Shown here: positions 26,384 through 35,579 of the stretch, one piece after another
How positions within the stretch are numbered: position 1 is the first letter of the stretch
How the letters are laid out: each line of letters begins with the position of its first letter
The notes under the pieces: generated by a model
The model's input: the letters and a program-made list of their open reading frames with translations, nothing else
The model's database searches: none
What the model was told of the DNA's origin: nothing
Made by a program: the position numbers and the translations under genes
Source of the DNA: JAHEKD01 sp965204695
GTDB lineage: Bacteria; Pseudomonadota; Gammaproteobacteria; Arenicellales; JAHEKD01
Direction of reading: 5' to 3'
Assembly (NCBI GenBank): GCA_965204695.1
Contig: OZ242007.1
Coordinates: 4,712,001 to 4,776,000 of the forward strand
DNA: 64,000 nt

Positions 26384-27580
26384 ATGTTAGTAAAAGTTAT
26401 CTCCAGAGCATTAGTTGGTGGTTTGTTACTAGTTGCTTTAGTCAGCAATGCCCAAGATAAACTGATTATCAAGATAGCCATGATCGGTTTAGATGAAAAA
26501 CCGCATTTGCCGCTGTCATTGATTGATTTGCCCATCAAAGACCCGGCCGTCCCTGGTGCTGAAATGGCGATAAAGGAGAATAATCAGACAGGGTTATTTA
26601 CTGGCCAGCAATTTGATTTCCAACATCATTTAATTTCTGATGAAGTGCCCTTGGATAAACTAGTGGAAGATTTATTGGCCGACGAGGTAGGTTTATTCAT
26701 CGCTGATTTGCCGATGACAAATTTACTCAGTCTTGCCGACTCGGTTTCAGATAAAGGGCTGATTTTCAATATTAGAGCTGAAGATGATGAATTACGTAAC
26801 CAGGACTGTCGATCAAATCTGTTGCACACTATCCCCAGCCGATCAATGCTAACCGATGCTTTGACTCAGTACCTTGTTTGGAAACGCTGGGATGAGTGGA
26901 TGTTAATTGTTGGCAAGCATCCACAAGATGAAGCTTATCAATCTGCTCTTGAGCGATCAGCAACTCGTTTTAACGCAGACATTGTTGAAACTAAACAATG
27001 GACCTTTGATGCGGGCTCCAGGCGCACTGATTCAGGGCATGTCCTGGCTCAGCAGGAAGTGCCGGTCGGCACCCGGGGCGAAGAACATCAGGTGTTGATT
27101 GTGGCTGATGAAGCTGATGAGTTTGGCGAATACTTACAATATCGTACTGATTCTCCAAGGCCTGTGGCGGGAACTCAGGGATTAACTCCAACAAGTTGGC
27201 ATCGTTCTCATGAACAATGGGGCGGGACACAATTGCAACGACGTTTCCATAAATCATCAGGACGTGATATGAAACCACGAGATTATACGGCTTGGATGGC
27301 TGTCAGGTCGATAGGAGAGGCCACAGTAAAAATAAATAGTTCAAATCATGATGACATTAAAGAGTTCTTATTAAGCGATGAATTTAAATTGGCGGCATTT
27401 AAGGGTGTGCCGTTAACGTTTCGCGACTGGAATGGTCAGTTACGCCAACCGGTTTTAGTTGTTGGGCCTAGAATGCTGGTCACCGTGTCGCCGCAAAAAA
27501 AATTTTTACATGAATTTTCTAATCTGGATACGCTGGGTTATGATAGACCGGAATCAGATTGCAAAGCATTTGCTCAATAA
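26384..27580 (+). CDS. ABC-type binding protein of the PQQ alcohol dehydrogenase system
   Basis: This 398-residue exported protein has a signal peptide ending near LVSNAQD and a branched-chain amino-acid-binding-like core (KIAMIGLDEK, PGAEMAIKENNQTG). I match it to the family that NCBI calls substrate-binding protein of the PQQ-dependent alcohol dehydrogenase system (TIGR03863). Its ligand is not known. It is followed by the beta-propeller, ATPase and permease members of the same system in the family's usual order. Confidence 0.8.
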   Translation: MLVKVISRALVGGLLLVALVSNAQDKLIIKIAMIGLDEKPHLPLSLIDLPIKDPAVPGAEMAIKENNQTGLFTGQQFDFQHHLISDEVPLDKLVEDLLADEVGLFIADLPMTNLLSLADSVSDKGLIFNIRAEDDELRNQDCRSNLLHTIPSRSMLTDALTQYLVWKRWDEWMLIVGKHPQDEAYQSALERSATRFNADIVETKQWTFDAGSRRTDSGHVLAQQEVPVGTRGEEHQVLIVADEADEFGEYLQYRTDSPRPVAGTQGLTPTSWHRSHEQWGGTQLQRRFHKSSGRDMKPRDYTAWMAVRSIGEATVKINSSNHDDIKEFLLSDEFKLAAFKGVPLTFRDWNGQLRQPVLVVGPRMLVTVSPQKKFLHEFSNLDTLGYDRPESDCKAFAQ

Positions 27581-27595
27581 AAGGAGGTGATTGAT

Positions 27596-28573
27596 ATGGA
27601 GAATTGCCCACAAGTTAATAAAGTACTAGTGGTATCGATGTTATTTGCTTGTAGTTGTCAGGTTCAAGCTTACAGCGTTTATGTTTCCAATGAAAAAGAC
27701 AATACCATTACTGTCATTGACGGTGAAAGCTTTGAAGTTATGGAGACCATTGATGTGGGTCAACGGCCCAGAGGCATTACCCTCTCCAAAGATAATAAAG
27801 TGCTATTTATTTGCACCAGTGACGACAACCATGTCGAAGCTTTGGATCTTGAATCAAAACAAGTGATTGATATTTTACCTTCTGGTCCTGATCCGGAATT
27901 AATGGCTCTTGGTGCCGAAGGCAATTTCCTTTATATCGCTAATGAGGATGATAATTTAGTTACGGTGGTCGACATTGCAAAAAATGAAATGACCGTACAA
28001 ATTCCGGTTGGCATAGAGCCTGAGGGCATGGGTGTCAGCCCAGATGGGCAATGGCTGGTGAATACTTCTGAAACCACCAATATGGCTCATTTTATCAACC
28101 TGGAGTCACTAGAGGTTGAGCATAACGTGTTGGTTGATACTCGTCCCCGGGTTGCACAATTCTCGCCTGATGGTAGTGAGGTTTGGGTCTCAGCTGAAAT
28201 TGGTGGCACGGTTAGTGTAATTAATACTGATAAAAAAGAAATTACTACCAAAATCACCTTCGAAGTTCCTGGTTTACAACCGGAAGAAATTCAACCAGTC
28301 GGGCTTAAATTCAATTCTGCTGGTGATAGGGTGTTTGTAGCGCTTGGACCATCATCAAGGGTGGCTGTGATTGATGCAAAGACTTATGAAGTGATTAAAT
28401 ACTTACTGGTGGGGCAACGGGTTTGGAATCTGGATTTTTCGCCAGATGAAAAACATGTGTTCACAACTAACGGCATAAGTAATGACGTGTCAGTCATTGA
28501 CACTGAAAAATTGAGGGTGATCAAATCGATCAAAGTGGGGCGCTTACCCTGGGGCGTTGTAACCCGGCCTTGA
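27596..28573 (+). CDS. YVTN-type beta-propeller protein of the PQQ/ABC system
   Basis: The product has 325 residues from the ATG at 27596, chosen because a perfect AAGGAGGTGA ribosome site (27581-27590) precedes it. A GTG at 27587 lies within that site. A signal peptide (VLVVSMLFACSCQVQA) exports it. The body consists of about seven YVTN/WD-like blades (SVYVSNEKDNTITVIDGESFEVMETIDVGQRPRGI is the first). The family (TIGR03866) accompanies PQQ dehydrogenase gene clusters and its role is unproven. Its stop overlaps the TTG start of the ATPase gene. Confidence 0.82.
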   Translation: MENCPQVNKVLVVSMLFACSCQVQAYSVYVSNEKDNTITVIDGESFEVMETIDVGQRPRGITLSKDNKVLFICTSDDNHVEALDLESKQVIDILPSGPDPELMALGAEGNFLYIANEDDNLVTVVDIAKNEMTVQIPVGIEPEGMGVSPDGQWLVNTSETTNMAHFINLESLEVEHNVLVDTRPRVAQFSPDGSEVWVSAEIGGTVSVINTDKKEITTKITFEVPGLQPEEIQPVGLKFNSAGDRVFVALGPSSRVAVIDAKTYEVIKYLLVGQRVWNLDFSPDEKHVFTTNGISNDVSVIDTEKLRVIKSIKVGRLPWGVVTRP

Positions 28574-29349
28574 ATAAAAACACGCCTTTAAGTGTTGAAG
28601 CAGTTAGCTTTGCTTACTCCAAAAAGCAAATCTTGGATTGTGTTTCATTTGCCATAAATCCAGGTTCATTTTCAGTTCTACTCGGAGCCAATGGAGCGGG
28701 TAAAACAACGCTATTTTCACTGATTACACGACTTTATAGTCCAAAATCAGGGTGCATCGTTGTGTATGGTGAAGACATTAATCAGCAACCTGAAAAGGCG
28801 TTGGTGAATATGGGCGTTGTATTTCAAAATCCAACTCTGGATCAGGATTTAACCATTAAGCAAAACCTGAATTACTATGCGGCGCTGTATGGAATTTCCG
28901 CTAAGAGGGCACGACAATTGCTTGCTGAGCAAATGCCTAAGTACTTGCCTGAATGTGATGCAAACTTAAAAATTAACCAACTCAGTGGCGGGCAAAAACG
29001 TCGCGTCGAATTAATGCGTTCATTGATGCATCAACCGAAATTATTGTTACTGGATGAGCCCACAGTTGGACTTGATATTAAAAGCCGCGAAGCCTTTATC
29101 CAATATGTGCGTGGATTATGCGTAGACACAGGTGTTGGTGTGTTGTGGGCAACCCATCTGGTCGATGAGGTTGGTCAAGAAGACCAAGTTATTGTGCTGC
29201 ATAACAGTCGTATTCAGGCTGACGGGCTCGTGCAAGAAATATTAACTGATACTAAGTGCGACGATATTGGCCAAGCATTTTTAAAACTTACGGGAATGAA
29301 TTCGACCCTATTATCTGATGAAACTGCCGTTTCAGGTAATAAGCAATGA
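28570..29349 (+). CDS. ABC transporter ATP-binding protein of the PQQ alcohol dehydrogenase system
   Basis: This 259-residue ATPase starts at a TTG that overlaps the upstream TGA by four bases. It has Walker A (GANGAGKTT), Q-loop (VVFQNPTLDQD), signature (QLSGGQKRRVE), Walker B (LLLLDEP) and switch histidine (WATHLVDE). It resembles the exporter-type ATPases paired with ABC-2 permeases (TIGR03864). With the permease encoded next it would form an inner-membrane exporter serving the methanol dehydrogenase system. The exported substrate is unknown. Confidence 0.88.
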   Translation: MNKNTPLSVEAVSFAYSKKQILDCVSFAINPGSFSVLLGANGAGKTTLFSLITRLYSPKSGCIVVYGEDINQQPEKALVNMGVVFQNPTLDQDLTIKQNLNYYAALYGISAKRARQLLAEQMPKYLPECDANLKINQLSGGQKRRVELMRSLMHQPKLLLLDEPTVGLDIKSREAFIQYVRGLCVDTGVGVLWATHLVDEVGQEDQVIVLHNSRIQADGLVQEILTDTKCDDIGQAFLKLTGMNSTLLSDETAVSGNKQ

Positions 29350-30143
29350 AAGCTAATGATTACATACTTTGCTTGAAAGGTATTATTATCAGAGAGACTC
29401 AAAAATTCTTGCAACAAAAAGCCCGTTTTTTCGCCTCTTTGGTCAGACCCTTAGTTTGGTTATTTATCTTTGCTGCGGGTTTTCGTTCTGTTTTAGGTGT
29501 TTCAATTATTCCACCTTATCAAACTTATGTTTTGTACGAAGAATACATCACTCCAGGTTTACTAGGCATGATTTTGTTATTTAGTGGCATGCAAAATTCA
29601 TTATCGATGGTCTACGATCGTGAAATGGGCAGCATGCGTATGCTGCTTGTCAGTCCCTTACCCAGATGGTATTTGCTTGCCAGTAAATTATTTGCCGGTG
29701 TTTGCATTGCTGTTATACAAGTCTATGTGTTTTTAGCGATAGCTTATTTCTGGGAAGTTTATCCGCCTATATCAGGCTATTTTAATGTTTTGCCCGCCTT
29801 GGTGTTGGCGGGTTTAATGTTGGGTTCATTGGGGTTGTTACTATCGTCACTGATCAAACAATTAGAAAACTTCGCTGGGGTGATGAATTTTATTATTTTT
29901 CCAATGTTCTTTGCCTCCTCAGCACTTTATCCATTGTGGCGGATCAGGGACTCTAGCGAATTGCTATATCTGATTTGTAAATATAACCCTTTTACTTATG
30001 CTGTAGAGTTTATTCGCTTTTCCTTATATTCCGAATTTAATACCCAGGCGTTTGTCGTCATTGCTATAATGTTAATTATATTTTTTCTGGCCGCAATTTA
30101 TGGATACAACCCGGCACGAGGGTTTATGATCCGCAAGCAATGA
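29346..30143 (+). CDS. ABC-2 type permease of the PQQ alcohol dehydrogenase system
   Basis: This 265-residue membrane protein has about six spans. It shows the ABC-2 motif ASSALYPLWRIRDSSELLYLICKYNPFTYAVEFIRFSLY and the coupling region SMVYDREMGSMRMLLVSPLPRWYLLASK. It overlaps the ATPase gene by four bases and the following gene by four bases, so these genes are tightly coupled. Confidence 0.87.
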   Translation: MKANDYILCLKGIIIRETQKFLQQKARFFASLVRPLVWLFIFAAGFRSVLGVSIIPPYQTYVLYEEYITPGLLGMILLFSGMQNSLSMVYDREMGSMRMLLVSPLPRWYLLASKLFAGVCIAVIQVYVFLAIAYFWEVYPPISGYFNVLPALVLAGLMLGSLGLLLSSLIKQLENFAGVMNFIIFPMFFASSALYPLWRIRDSSELLYLICKYNPFTYAVEFIRFSLYSEFNTQAFVVIAIMLIIFFLAAIYGYNPARGFMIRKQ

Positions 30144-30742
30144 TTAAAGCCGCGCTAAAACTAAGTCTCATAGTATTTTGCTCGATGAGCTTTGCCCAGT
30201 CTGAGCCCGACCCTGATTGGCCTTGTATACAAGTTTTAATTCCAAAGATATCTGCGGCAACTATTTGGGATGGGCCGTCGGTTGATAAGGTTTCAGTTAA
30301 TCCCGAAGATTCCAAACTAGCCAAAAACTTAGTTGCGAATGTTATTGATAAGGACCAGGAATTAACAGATGCCATGCTTGATGATTATTTACAGCAAACG
30401 CAAGGAACCACTGTAAATGAGTCGCTAACTTATTTATTTAAAGAATTTTTAAATAAACTAAATGATAAGCGTTCAACTCAGATTAAAACCATAAAGCGGT
30501 ATACACGAACCCAGCGTGGTGCGGCGGAAAAAATTGAGAAAATATTAAATCAAATTACTGAGTTACAAGACCAACAGGATCAGGCAACTCAATTGGAAGA
30601 TCTTGAATCAGAATTACACTGGCAAAAAAGAATGTTTAAAGAAAGGGAAAAATCGTTTCAATATCTATGTGAATTACCTCAAGAAATTTTTCAACAATCG
30701 GGTGAGGTGGCTAGACAGATTTCGATGAGGTTGGAGTACTAA
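30140..30742 (+). CDS. Exported coiled-coil protein, PQQ-cluster associated, function unknown
   Basis: The product has 200 residues and a signal peptide (LSLIVFCSMSFAQSEPD). Near the mature start is a short motif PDWPCIQVLIPKISAATIWDGPSV. A long helical region (KIEKILNQITELQDQQDQATQLEDLESEL) looks coiled-coil. I do not know its function. The motif and its operon position suggest a conserved partner of the quinoprotein system. Two cysteines (WPC, YLC) remain in the mature protein. Confidence 0.6.
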   Translation: MIKAALKLSLIVFCSMSFAQSEPDPDWPCIQVLIPKISAATIWDGPSVDKVSVNPEDSKLAKNLVANVIDKDQELTDAMLDDYLQQTQGTTVNESLTYLFKEFLNKLNDKRSTQIKTIKRYTRTQRGAAEKIEKILNQITELQDQQDQATQLEDLESELHWQKRMFKEREKSFQYLCELPQEIFQQSGEVARQISMRLEY

Positions 30743-30746
30743 TACA

Positions 30747-31262
30747 ATGTTTAAAGTTAAATGTTTATCTGGTTTGTTCTTAATATGCCTGATAACGATA
30801 TTTAAGGCATCAGCATCAGAGAAGCCTGTAGTTATGATCCTTGATTTTGAACTGAAAGATTTGACGATCTATGAGAATAATCAGCAAGAACTGGATCGTA
30901 CAGCAAAATTAAAACCCATGCTGGAACATGCAATGGCAGGATTAGGTGATACTGAGATTGTCGCTTTCGACGTCAATAAACAGTACCAGGCCGATCTGGG
31001 TGTCGGATACTTATTTGACCGGCATGAGTTAGTTGCGGAACTGGGGCAAGCCGAAGATGCTGAGTGGGTAGTGGTTGGCCGAGTCCATAAGCCCAGTTAT
31101 TTGTTTGTTTATCTAAAAGCACAACTAATTGATGTCAATAATAAATCGCTGGCGGCAGATTTAACCGTTGAAATGAAAGGCCAGCAAGATAAATTCATCC
31201 AGAAAAGTGTTTTAAGACTAGCTAAGCAAATAAGCGAGGCCATTGACCATTATCAGCAATGA
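30747..31262 (+). CDS. Exported DUF2380-like protein
   Basis: This 171-residue exported protein (signal LSGLFLICLITIFKASASE) has the opening VVMILDFELKDLTIYE and the segment AEDAEWVVVGRVHKPSYLFVYLKAQLIDV, which recall DUF2380 proteins found in quinoprotein gene clusters. Its biochemical role is unknown. It lies four bases after the coiled-coil protein gene and so is translated from the same message. Confidence 0.62.
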   Translation: MFKVKCLSGLFLICLITIFKASASEKPVVMILDFELKDLTIYENNQQELDRTAKLKPMLEHAMAGLGDTEIVAFDVNKQYQADLGVGYLFDRHELVAELGQAEDAEWVVVGRVHKPSYLFVYLKAQLIDVNNKSLAADLTVEMKGQQDKFIQKSVLRLAKQISEAIDHYQQ

Positions 31263-31329
31263 ACAAAATGAACTTTATGCTAATCAGTACATCAAATAAA
31301 TACAGGCTATCACATGAGCCGGAGGTAGT

Positions 31330-32148
31330 ATGAATAAATTGCTTAAATACGCTGTAGGTTTTGTATTGTTAACTAACATACTAACCTCATTTAACGTGCA
31401 CGCTCAAAGAAGTGAAGAGGAATATGCGCAGCGCTGGGCAGCGGTCAAACAAGCTATTTTTAATCAAGCAGAGATTAAGCCTACAGATAAATTGATCACT
31501 TTAGAGGCGCCCAAACGTGCCCATGATGCAGCGATTGTTCCCATTAAGATTAATATCGATCTGGATGAAGGGGATGCCTTGGATCAGCTCTATATCGTGG
31601 TCGACAATAACCCGGCACCATTGGCAGGTACATTTCATTTTAAAACTCAAAAACGCCAGATTGAGATTCAAACTCGAATTCGAATTAATGAATATACGAA
31701 TGTTCGTGCTGTTGCAAAAACCACCTCGGGTGATTATTGGATGAATTCATCGTTCGTCAAAGCAGCTGGTGGTTGTTCGGCCCCAATGCTGTCTGATCAA
31801 GAGGCTGCACTGGCGAGAGTGGGCAAAATGAAATTTAAAATTGGTGAATCGTCGGAGCAATTGCCACAATCCTCTATGGGGCAGGTGTTGATCAGTCATC
31901 CTAATAATTCAGGTATGCAGTTTGACCAAATCTCGCGTAATTATATCCCTGCTTATTTTGTGCATAAGGTTTCCGTTAAAGTGAACGATGAAGAGCTTTT
32001 TGTTCTCGACACTAACTTTTCATTAAGTGAAAACCCTAGTATTTATTTTTCATTTGATCCGCATGATAGTGCTAACCAGGTAATTAGTGTTCAGGCAACG
32101 GACTCAAATAATGATGTATTTGAAAAATCCTGGACTATAGAGGGTTAG
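31330..32148 (+). CDS. Quinoprotein dehydrogenase-associated SoxYZ-like carrier
   Basis: This 272-residue exported protein (signal VLLTNILTSFNVHAQ) fuses a SoxY-like half (VPIKINIDLDEGDALDQLYIVVDNNPAPLAGTF) with a SoxZ-like half (GQVLISHPNNSGMQFD, IPAYFVHKVSVKVNDEELF). The SoxY half ends at AAGGCSAP, where the Cys sits like the swinging thiol of SoxY. The family (fused SoxYZ-related carrier) occurs with PQQ dehydrogenases and is thought to act in a periplasmic relay with the metallohydrolase encoded next. It has a clear GGAGG ribosome site. Confidence 0.82.
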   Translation: MNKLLKYAVGFVLLTNILTSFNVHAQRSEEEYAQRWAAVKQAIFNQAEIKPTDKLITLEAPKRAHDAAIVPIKINIDLDEGDALDQLYIVVDNNPAPLAGTFHFKTQKRQIEIQTRIRINEYTNVRAVAKTTSGDYWMNSSFVKAAGGCSAPMLSDQEAALARVGKMKFKIGESSEQLPQSSMGQVLISHPNNSGMQFDQISRNYIPAYFVHKVSVKVNDEELFVLDTNFSLSENPSIYFSFDPHDSANQVISVQATDSNNDVFEKSWTIEG

Positions 32149-32504
32149 AAACATTCCAGCGTAGATTCAGCCTGTAACTTTTTTAACTTATCGACACGTT
32201 CATTAGCCCAAGTTGCTTCACGGTAAAAGATGCCACGTTGTCCAATATCCAATTGGGCACGCATAATTGTTTCAGCTTCCTCATATTCATCATAGCTAAG
32301 GCGCTGCTGAATGTAATCAATGCTACAACTGCATTTCTGCAACACATCAAAGGTTTGACCATTAGCCGCCATACAGGCGAACACATAATCAGCAAGTACA
32401 AATGTTGGATAATTATCTTGATCGTGACTAAAAGCAGGGGCACTAACAAACATCCAAATTGCCAGGCCTAATAGATGCCATTTGAGAGACTTATACATAT
32501 TCAT
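32145..32504 (-). CDS. Small exported Cys-containing protein, opposite strand inside the cluster
   Basis: The product has 119 residues and a signal peptide (LLGLAIWMFVSAPAFSHD). The mature protein has a compact cysteine pattern: FACMAANG, then QKCSCSIDYI, and a final LECF. A metal- or cofactor-related helical fold is possible. ATG at 32504 or 32498 may be the start. Its 3' end overlaps the SoxYZ-like gene by four bases, and it is the only minus-strand gene in the island. Function unknown. Confidence 0.6.
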   Translation of the reverse strand: MNMYKSLKWHLLGLAIWMFVSAPAFSHDQDNYPTFVLADYVFACMAANGQTFDVLQKCSCSIDYIQQRLSYDEYEEAETIMRAQLDIGQRGIFYREATWANERVDKLKKLQAESTLECF

Positions 32505-32580
32505 CCTCTTTGCTTTAAAATGCTCTTTTATTACCTAATGCATATGGCTTTGTTGATTAAGCCCTGGCACTTAATGCATC

Positions 32581-33525
32581 ATGAATCATAAGTTTAGCAA
32601 AACTATTACCAATTGGGCGGTTTCGCTTTTGGCAGGTATTTTTGTGATTTCAGCGACTGGGGAGGATGAATTCCTACTTGAAGAAATTGCTGATGGTGTT
32701 TTTGTCCATTATGGCTTACATGAACAAATTACGTTCGAAAACAAAGGTGACATTGCCAACATAGGATTCATTGTAGGTGAACAAGCTGTTGCAGTGATAG
32801 ATACTGGCGGATCAAAATATGTGGGAGAAGCTTTAAAACGCAGAATTACTCAGACCACTAATTTGCCCATACGTTACGTAATCCTGACCCATGTTCATCC
32901 TGATCATGTTTTTGGTGTTAAAGCATTTGATACTGACGAATATGATGTCGAAATCGTTGGCCATAAAAAGTTAACTGAAGCTTTAATTCAGCGGGGTGAA
33001 TTTTATCAACAACGTTTTATTAATGAACAAGGTTTTCTAGCTAGCGATTTAGCACTAATGCCACAAACAATTTTCGTTGATACCATCGAAAAAATAGATT
33101 TGGGTGGTCGAGTACTTACATTAATGGCTCACCAAACTTCTCATACCAATAACGATTTAACGGTTTATGACGAAAAGACCAAAACCCTATGGACAGGGGA
33201 CTTGTTATTCAGAGAGCGGGTGCCAGTTGTGGATGGTACGACACTTGGCTGGGTTGACACTATGAGTCAACTATCAAACATTGAGGTGAATTATATTATT
33301 CCTGGACATGGTTTTGTTTCCAGGAGCTGGGCTGAGGCAACTGCAGATCAGCAACGCTATTTAGCCAAACTGATTACCGGCGTGCGGCAAAACATAAAGG
33401 ATGGTAAATCGATTAATCACTCGATAGATACAGTTGGTCTGGACGAAAATGAAAAATGGAAATTATTCGGTGATCATCATGGGCAGAATGTATCGAGGAC
33501 TTATGTCGAGTTGGAGTGGGAGTAG
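32581..33525 (+). CDS. Quinoprotein relay system zinc metallohydrolase
   Basis: This 314-residue exported metallo-beta-lactamase-fold protein has the zinc motif THVHPDHVFG (HxHxDH) near residue 103. The later ligands are HQTSH near residue 182, the Asp in LWTGDLLFRE and the His in IIPGHGFV. It resembles the SoxH-related hydrolases that travel with SoxYZ-like carriers and PQQ dehydrogenases. The substrate is unknown, perhaps a thioester or persulfide on the carrier. It lies directly upstream of xoxF. Confidence 0.84.
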   Translation: MNHKFSKTITNWAVSLLAGIFVISATGEDEFLLEEIADGVFVHYGLHEQITFENKGDIANIGFIVGEQAVAVIDTGGSKYVGEALKRRITQTTNLPIRYVILTHVHPDHVFGVKAFDTDEYDVEIVGHKKLTEALIQRGEFYQQRFINEQGFLASDLALMPQTIFVDTIEKIDLGGRVLTLMAHQTSHTNNDLTVYDEKTKTLWTGDLLFRERVPVVDGTTLGWVDTMSQLSNIEVNYIIPGHGFVSRSWAEATADQQRYLAKLITGVRQNIKDGKSINHSIDTVGLDENEKWKLFGDHHGQNVSRTYVELEWE

Positions 33526-33608
33526 TAGGCTTTCCTAACGGTTAAAATTTATTCTGGACGATAACATTAAATCTGTGTAAACTTGTGATTGCTATTAAGC
33601 AGTGCCAC

Positions 33609-33690
33609 CAAAGTTGCTTAGTAGCTATCTAGCTTGTTTAGTGCCCAAGTTAATATACTCTAAAAGCAACTTTGACTGCTGTCTGCAGAC
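33609..33690 (+). promoter_or_regulatory. Inverted repeat and palindrome upstream of xoxF
   Basis: In the 229-base non-coding region before xoxF an 11-base perfect inverted repeat (CAAAGTTGCTT at 33609-33619, AAGCAACTTTG at 33664-33674) is followed by the 10-base perfect palindrome GTCTGCAGAC (33681-33690), about 65 bases before the ATG. These could be operator sites, or a folded leader that controls the heavily expressed methanol dehydrogenase gene. I cannot place the transcription start. Confidence 0.45.
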
Positions 33691-33754
33691 GTCAGTGCCG
33701 TGTCTGTGTAGTGACAAATAGCGTTTTGTTAATTGTTCACTGGAGGAAGACATC

Positions 33755-35557
33755 ATGAACTTCAAGTCTCTTTGCATGACTGTTCTCAGCTGTGCTTTTT
33801 TAGTTTCCACATCTTATGCCAACCAAGAGGTTATGGAACTTTCTCAAGATCCAGCCAATTGGGCCATGCCAACGGGTAATTATGCTAATCACCGCTACAG
33901 TGAGTTAGATCAAATAAACAAAGACAATGTCGGAGACTTACAAGTCGCCTGGACATTTTCTACAGGTGTGCTACGTGGTCACGAGGGCGGGCCATTAGTA
34001 ATAGGTGACACCATGTATATCCATACGCCTTTTCCTAATAAAGTCTATGCCATGGATCTTAATGATGATGCGGCAATTAAGTGGGTGTATGAACCAAAAC
34101 AAGACCCAACCGTTATACCTGTGATGTGTTGCGATACAGTTAATCGTGGCGTGTCCTATGGCGATGGAAAAATTTTCCTTTATCAAGCCGATACAACCCT
34201 TGTCGCGCTTGATCAGAATACGGGTGAAGTGGTTTGGTCCACTAAAAATGGAGATCCTAAAAAGGGTGAGACAGGTACCAGCGCGCCAATGGTTTATAAC
34301 GACAAAGTCTATGTCGGTATAAGCGGCGGTGAATTCGGTGTGCAGGGTAGTCTTACCGCCTACAATATGTCCGACGGTTCATTGGCTTGGCGTGGTTATT
34401 CAACTGGCCCGGACGACCAGACATTAATGGATCCGGACAACACCACTCATTTAGGCAAACCAGTAGGTAAAGATTCAGGTACTGCGACCTGGGAGGGTGA
34501 GCAGTGGAAAATCGGAGGTGGCACCACTTGGGGCTGGTATTCATTTGATCCGGATTTGAATCTTGTCTATTACGGTACGGGTAACCCATCAACTTGGAAC
34601 CCAGTTCAGCGCCCTGGCGATAATGCTTGGTCAATGACGATTTTTGCGCGTGATGCGGACACAGGTATGGCCAAATGGGTGTATCAAATGACACCTCATG
34701 ATGAATGGGATTATGACGGTGTGAATGAAATGATTCTTGCTGACATTGAAGTCGGTGGTGAAATGCGAAAAGCATTGGTGCATTTTGATCGAAACGGATT
34801 TGGATACACACTTGATCGTGAAACCGGAGAATTGCTGGTTGCTGAAAAATTTGATCCGGCCGTTAATTGGGCGACCCATGTTGACATGGAAACAGGCAGG
34901 CCACAGGTCGTCGCAGAGTACAGTACTCATCAAAATGGTGAAGATGTAAATTCAGAAGACATCTGTCCTGCCGCATTGGGTACCAAGGATCAACAGCCCG
35001 CTGCTTTTTCGCCAAAAACCGGCTTGTTTTATGTGCCAACCAATCACGTTTGTATGGATTATGAGCCTTATGAGGTTTCATACACTGCGGGTCAACCTTA
35101 CGTTGGCGCGACTCTGTCCATGTTCCCCGCCGGAAATGTTACCGGTGATGGCACTGATAATTTAGGGAATTTCATCGCTTGGGATGCCGATAAAGGTGAA
35201 ATTAAATGGTCACTACCAGAGCCATTTTCAGTATGGAGTGGTGCTTTAGCAACTAATGGCGATATTGTATTTTATGGAACCCTAGAGGGATACTTAAAAG
35301 CAGTTGATGCTGAAACTGGGGAAGAGCTTTACAAATTTAAAACACCATCTGGAATTATCGGCAACATTAATACTTGGGAACATGATGGTAAGCAGTATAT
35401 TGGCGTGCTTTCAGGGTTGGGCGGCTGGGCCGGCATTGGTTTTGCGGCCGGATTGACGGGAGACACAGATGGTTTAGGTGCAGTAGGTGCCTATAAATCC
35501 TTATCTAAATATACTTCTCTTGGAGGTGTGCTAACTGTATTTCACGTCCCTAGCTAA
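33755..35557 (+). CDS. xoxF: Lanthanide-dependent PQQ methanol dehydrogenase
   Basis: This 600-residue periplasmic eight-bladed quinoprotein has a signal peptide MNFKSLCMTVLSCAFLVSTSYA. The vicinal disulfide C125-C126 (PVMCCDTV), which stacks on PQQ, is present. The catalytic Asp is D319 in HDEWDYDGVNE. D321, two residues on, is the extra Asp that marks XoxF (lanthanide) rather than MxaF (calcium, Ala here). Tryptophan docking motifs such as WAGIGFAAGLTG are near the C-terminus. It oxidises methanol to formaldehyde or formate and passes electrons to the cytochrome encoded next. No mxaF or mxaI is visible. Confidence 0.95.
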   Translation: MNFKSLCMTVLSCAFLVSTSYANQEVMELSQDPANWAMPTGNYANHRYSELDQINKDNVGDLQVAWTFSTGVLRGHEGGPLVIGDTMYIHTPFPNKVYAMDLNDDAAIKWVYEPKQDPTVIPVMCCDTVNRGVSYGDGKIFLYQADTTLVALDQNTGEVVWSTKNGDPKKGETGTSAPMVYNDKVYVGISGGEFGVQGSLTAYNMSDGSLAWRGYSTGPDDQTLMDPDNTTHLGKPVGKDSGTATWEGEQWKIGGGTTWGWYSFDPDLNLVYYGTGNPSTWNPVQRPGDNAWSMTIFARDADTGMAKWVYQMTPHDEWDYDGVNEMILADIEVGGEMRKALVHFDRNGFGYTLDRETGELLVAEKFDPAVNWATHVDMETGRPQVVAEYSTHQNGEDVNSEDICPAALGTKDQQPAAFSPKTGLFYVPTNHVCMDYEPYEVSYTAGQPYVGATLSMFPAGNVTGDGTDNLGNFIAWDADKGEIKWSLPEPFSVWSGALATNGDIVFYGTLEGYLKAVDAETGEELYKFKTPSGIIGNINTWEHDGKQYIGVLSGLGGWAGIGFAAGLTGDTDGLGAVGAYKSLSKYTSLGGVLTVFHVPS

Positions 35558-35579
35558 AAGTAAACTTTTTCAACCAACA

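Noticed and set aside
34353..34811. 152-codon open frame on the minus strand
   Set aside because: It is antisense to the central part of xoxF and its His/Cys-rich composition is an artefact of the opposite strand.
33755..35557. Calcium-dependent MxaF methanol dehydrogenase
   Set aside because: The motif WDYDG has Asp two residues after the catalytic Asp, where MxaF has Ala, and no mxaI or mxaJ-L genes follow; XoxF fits better.
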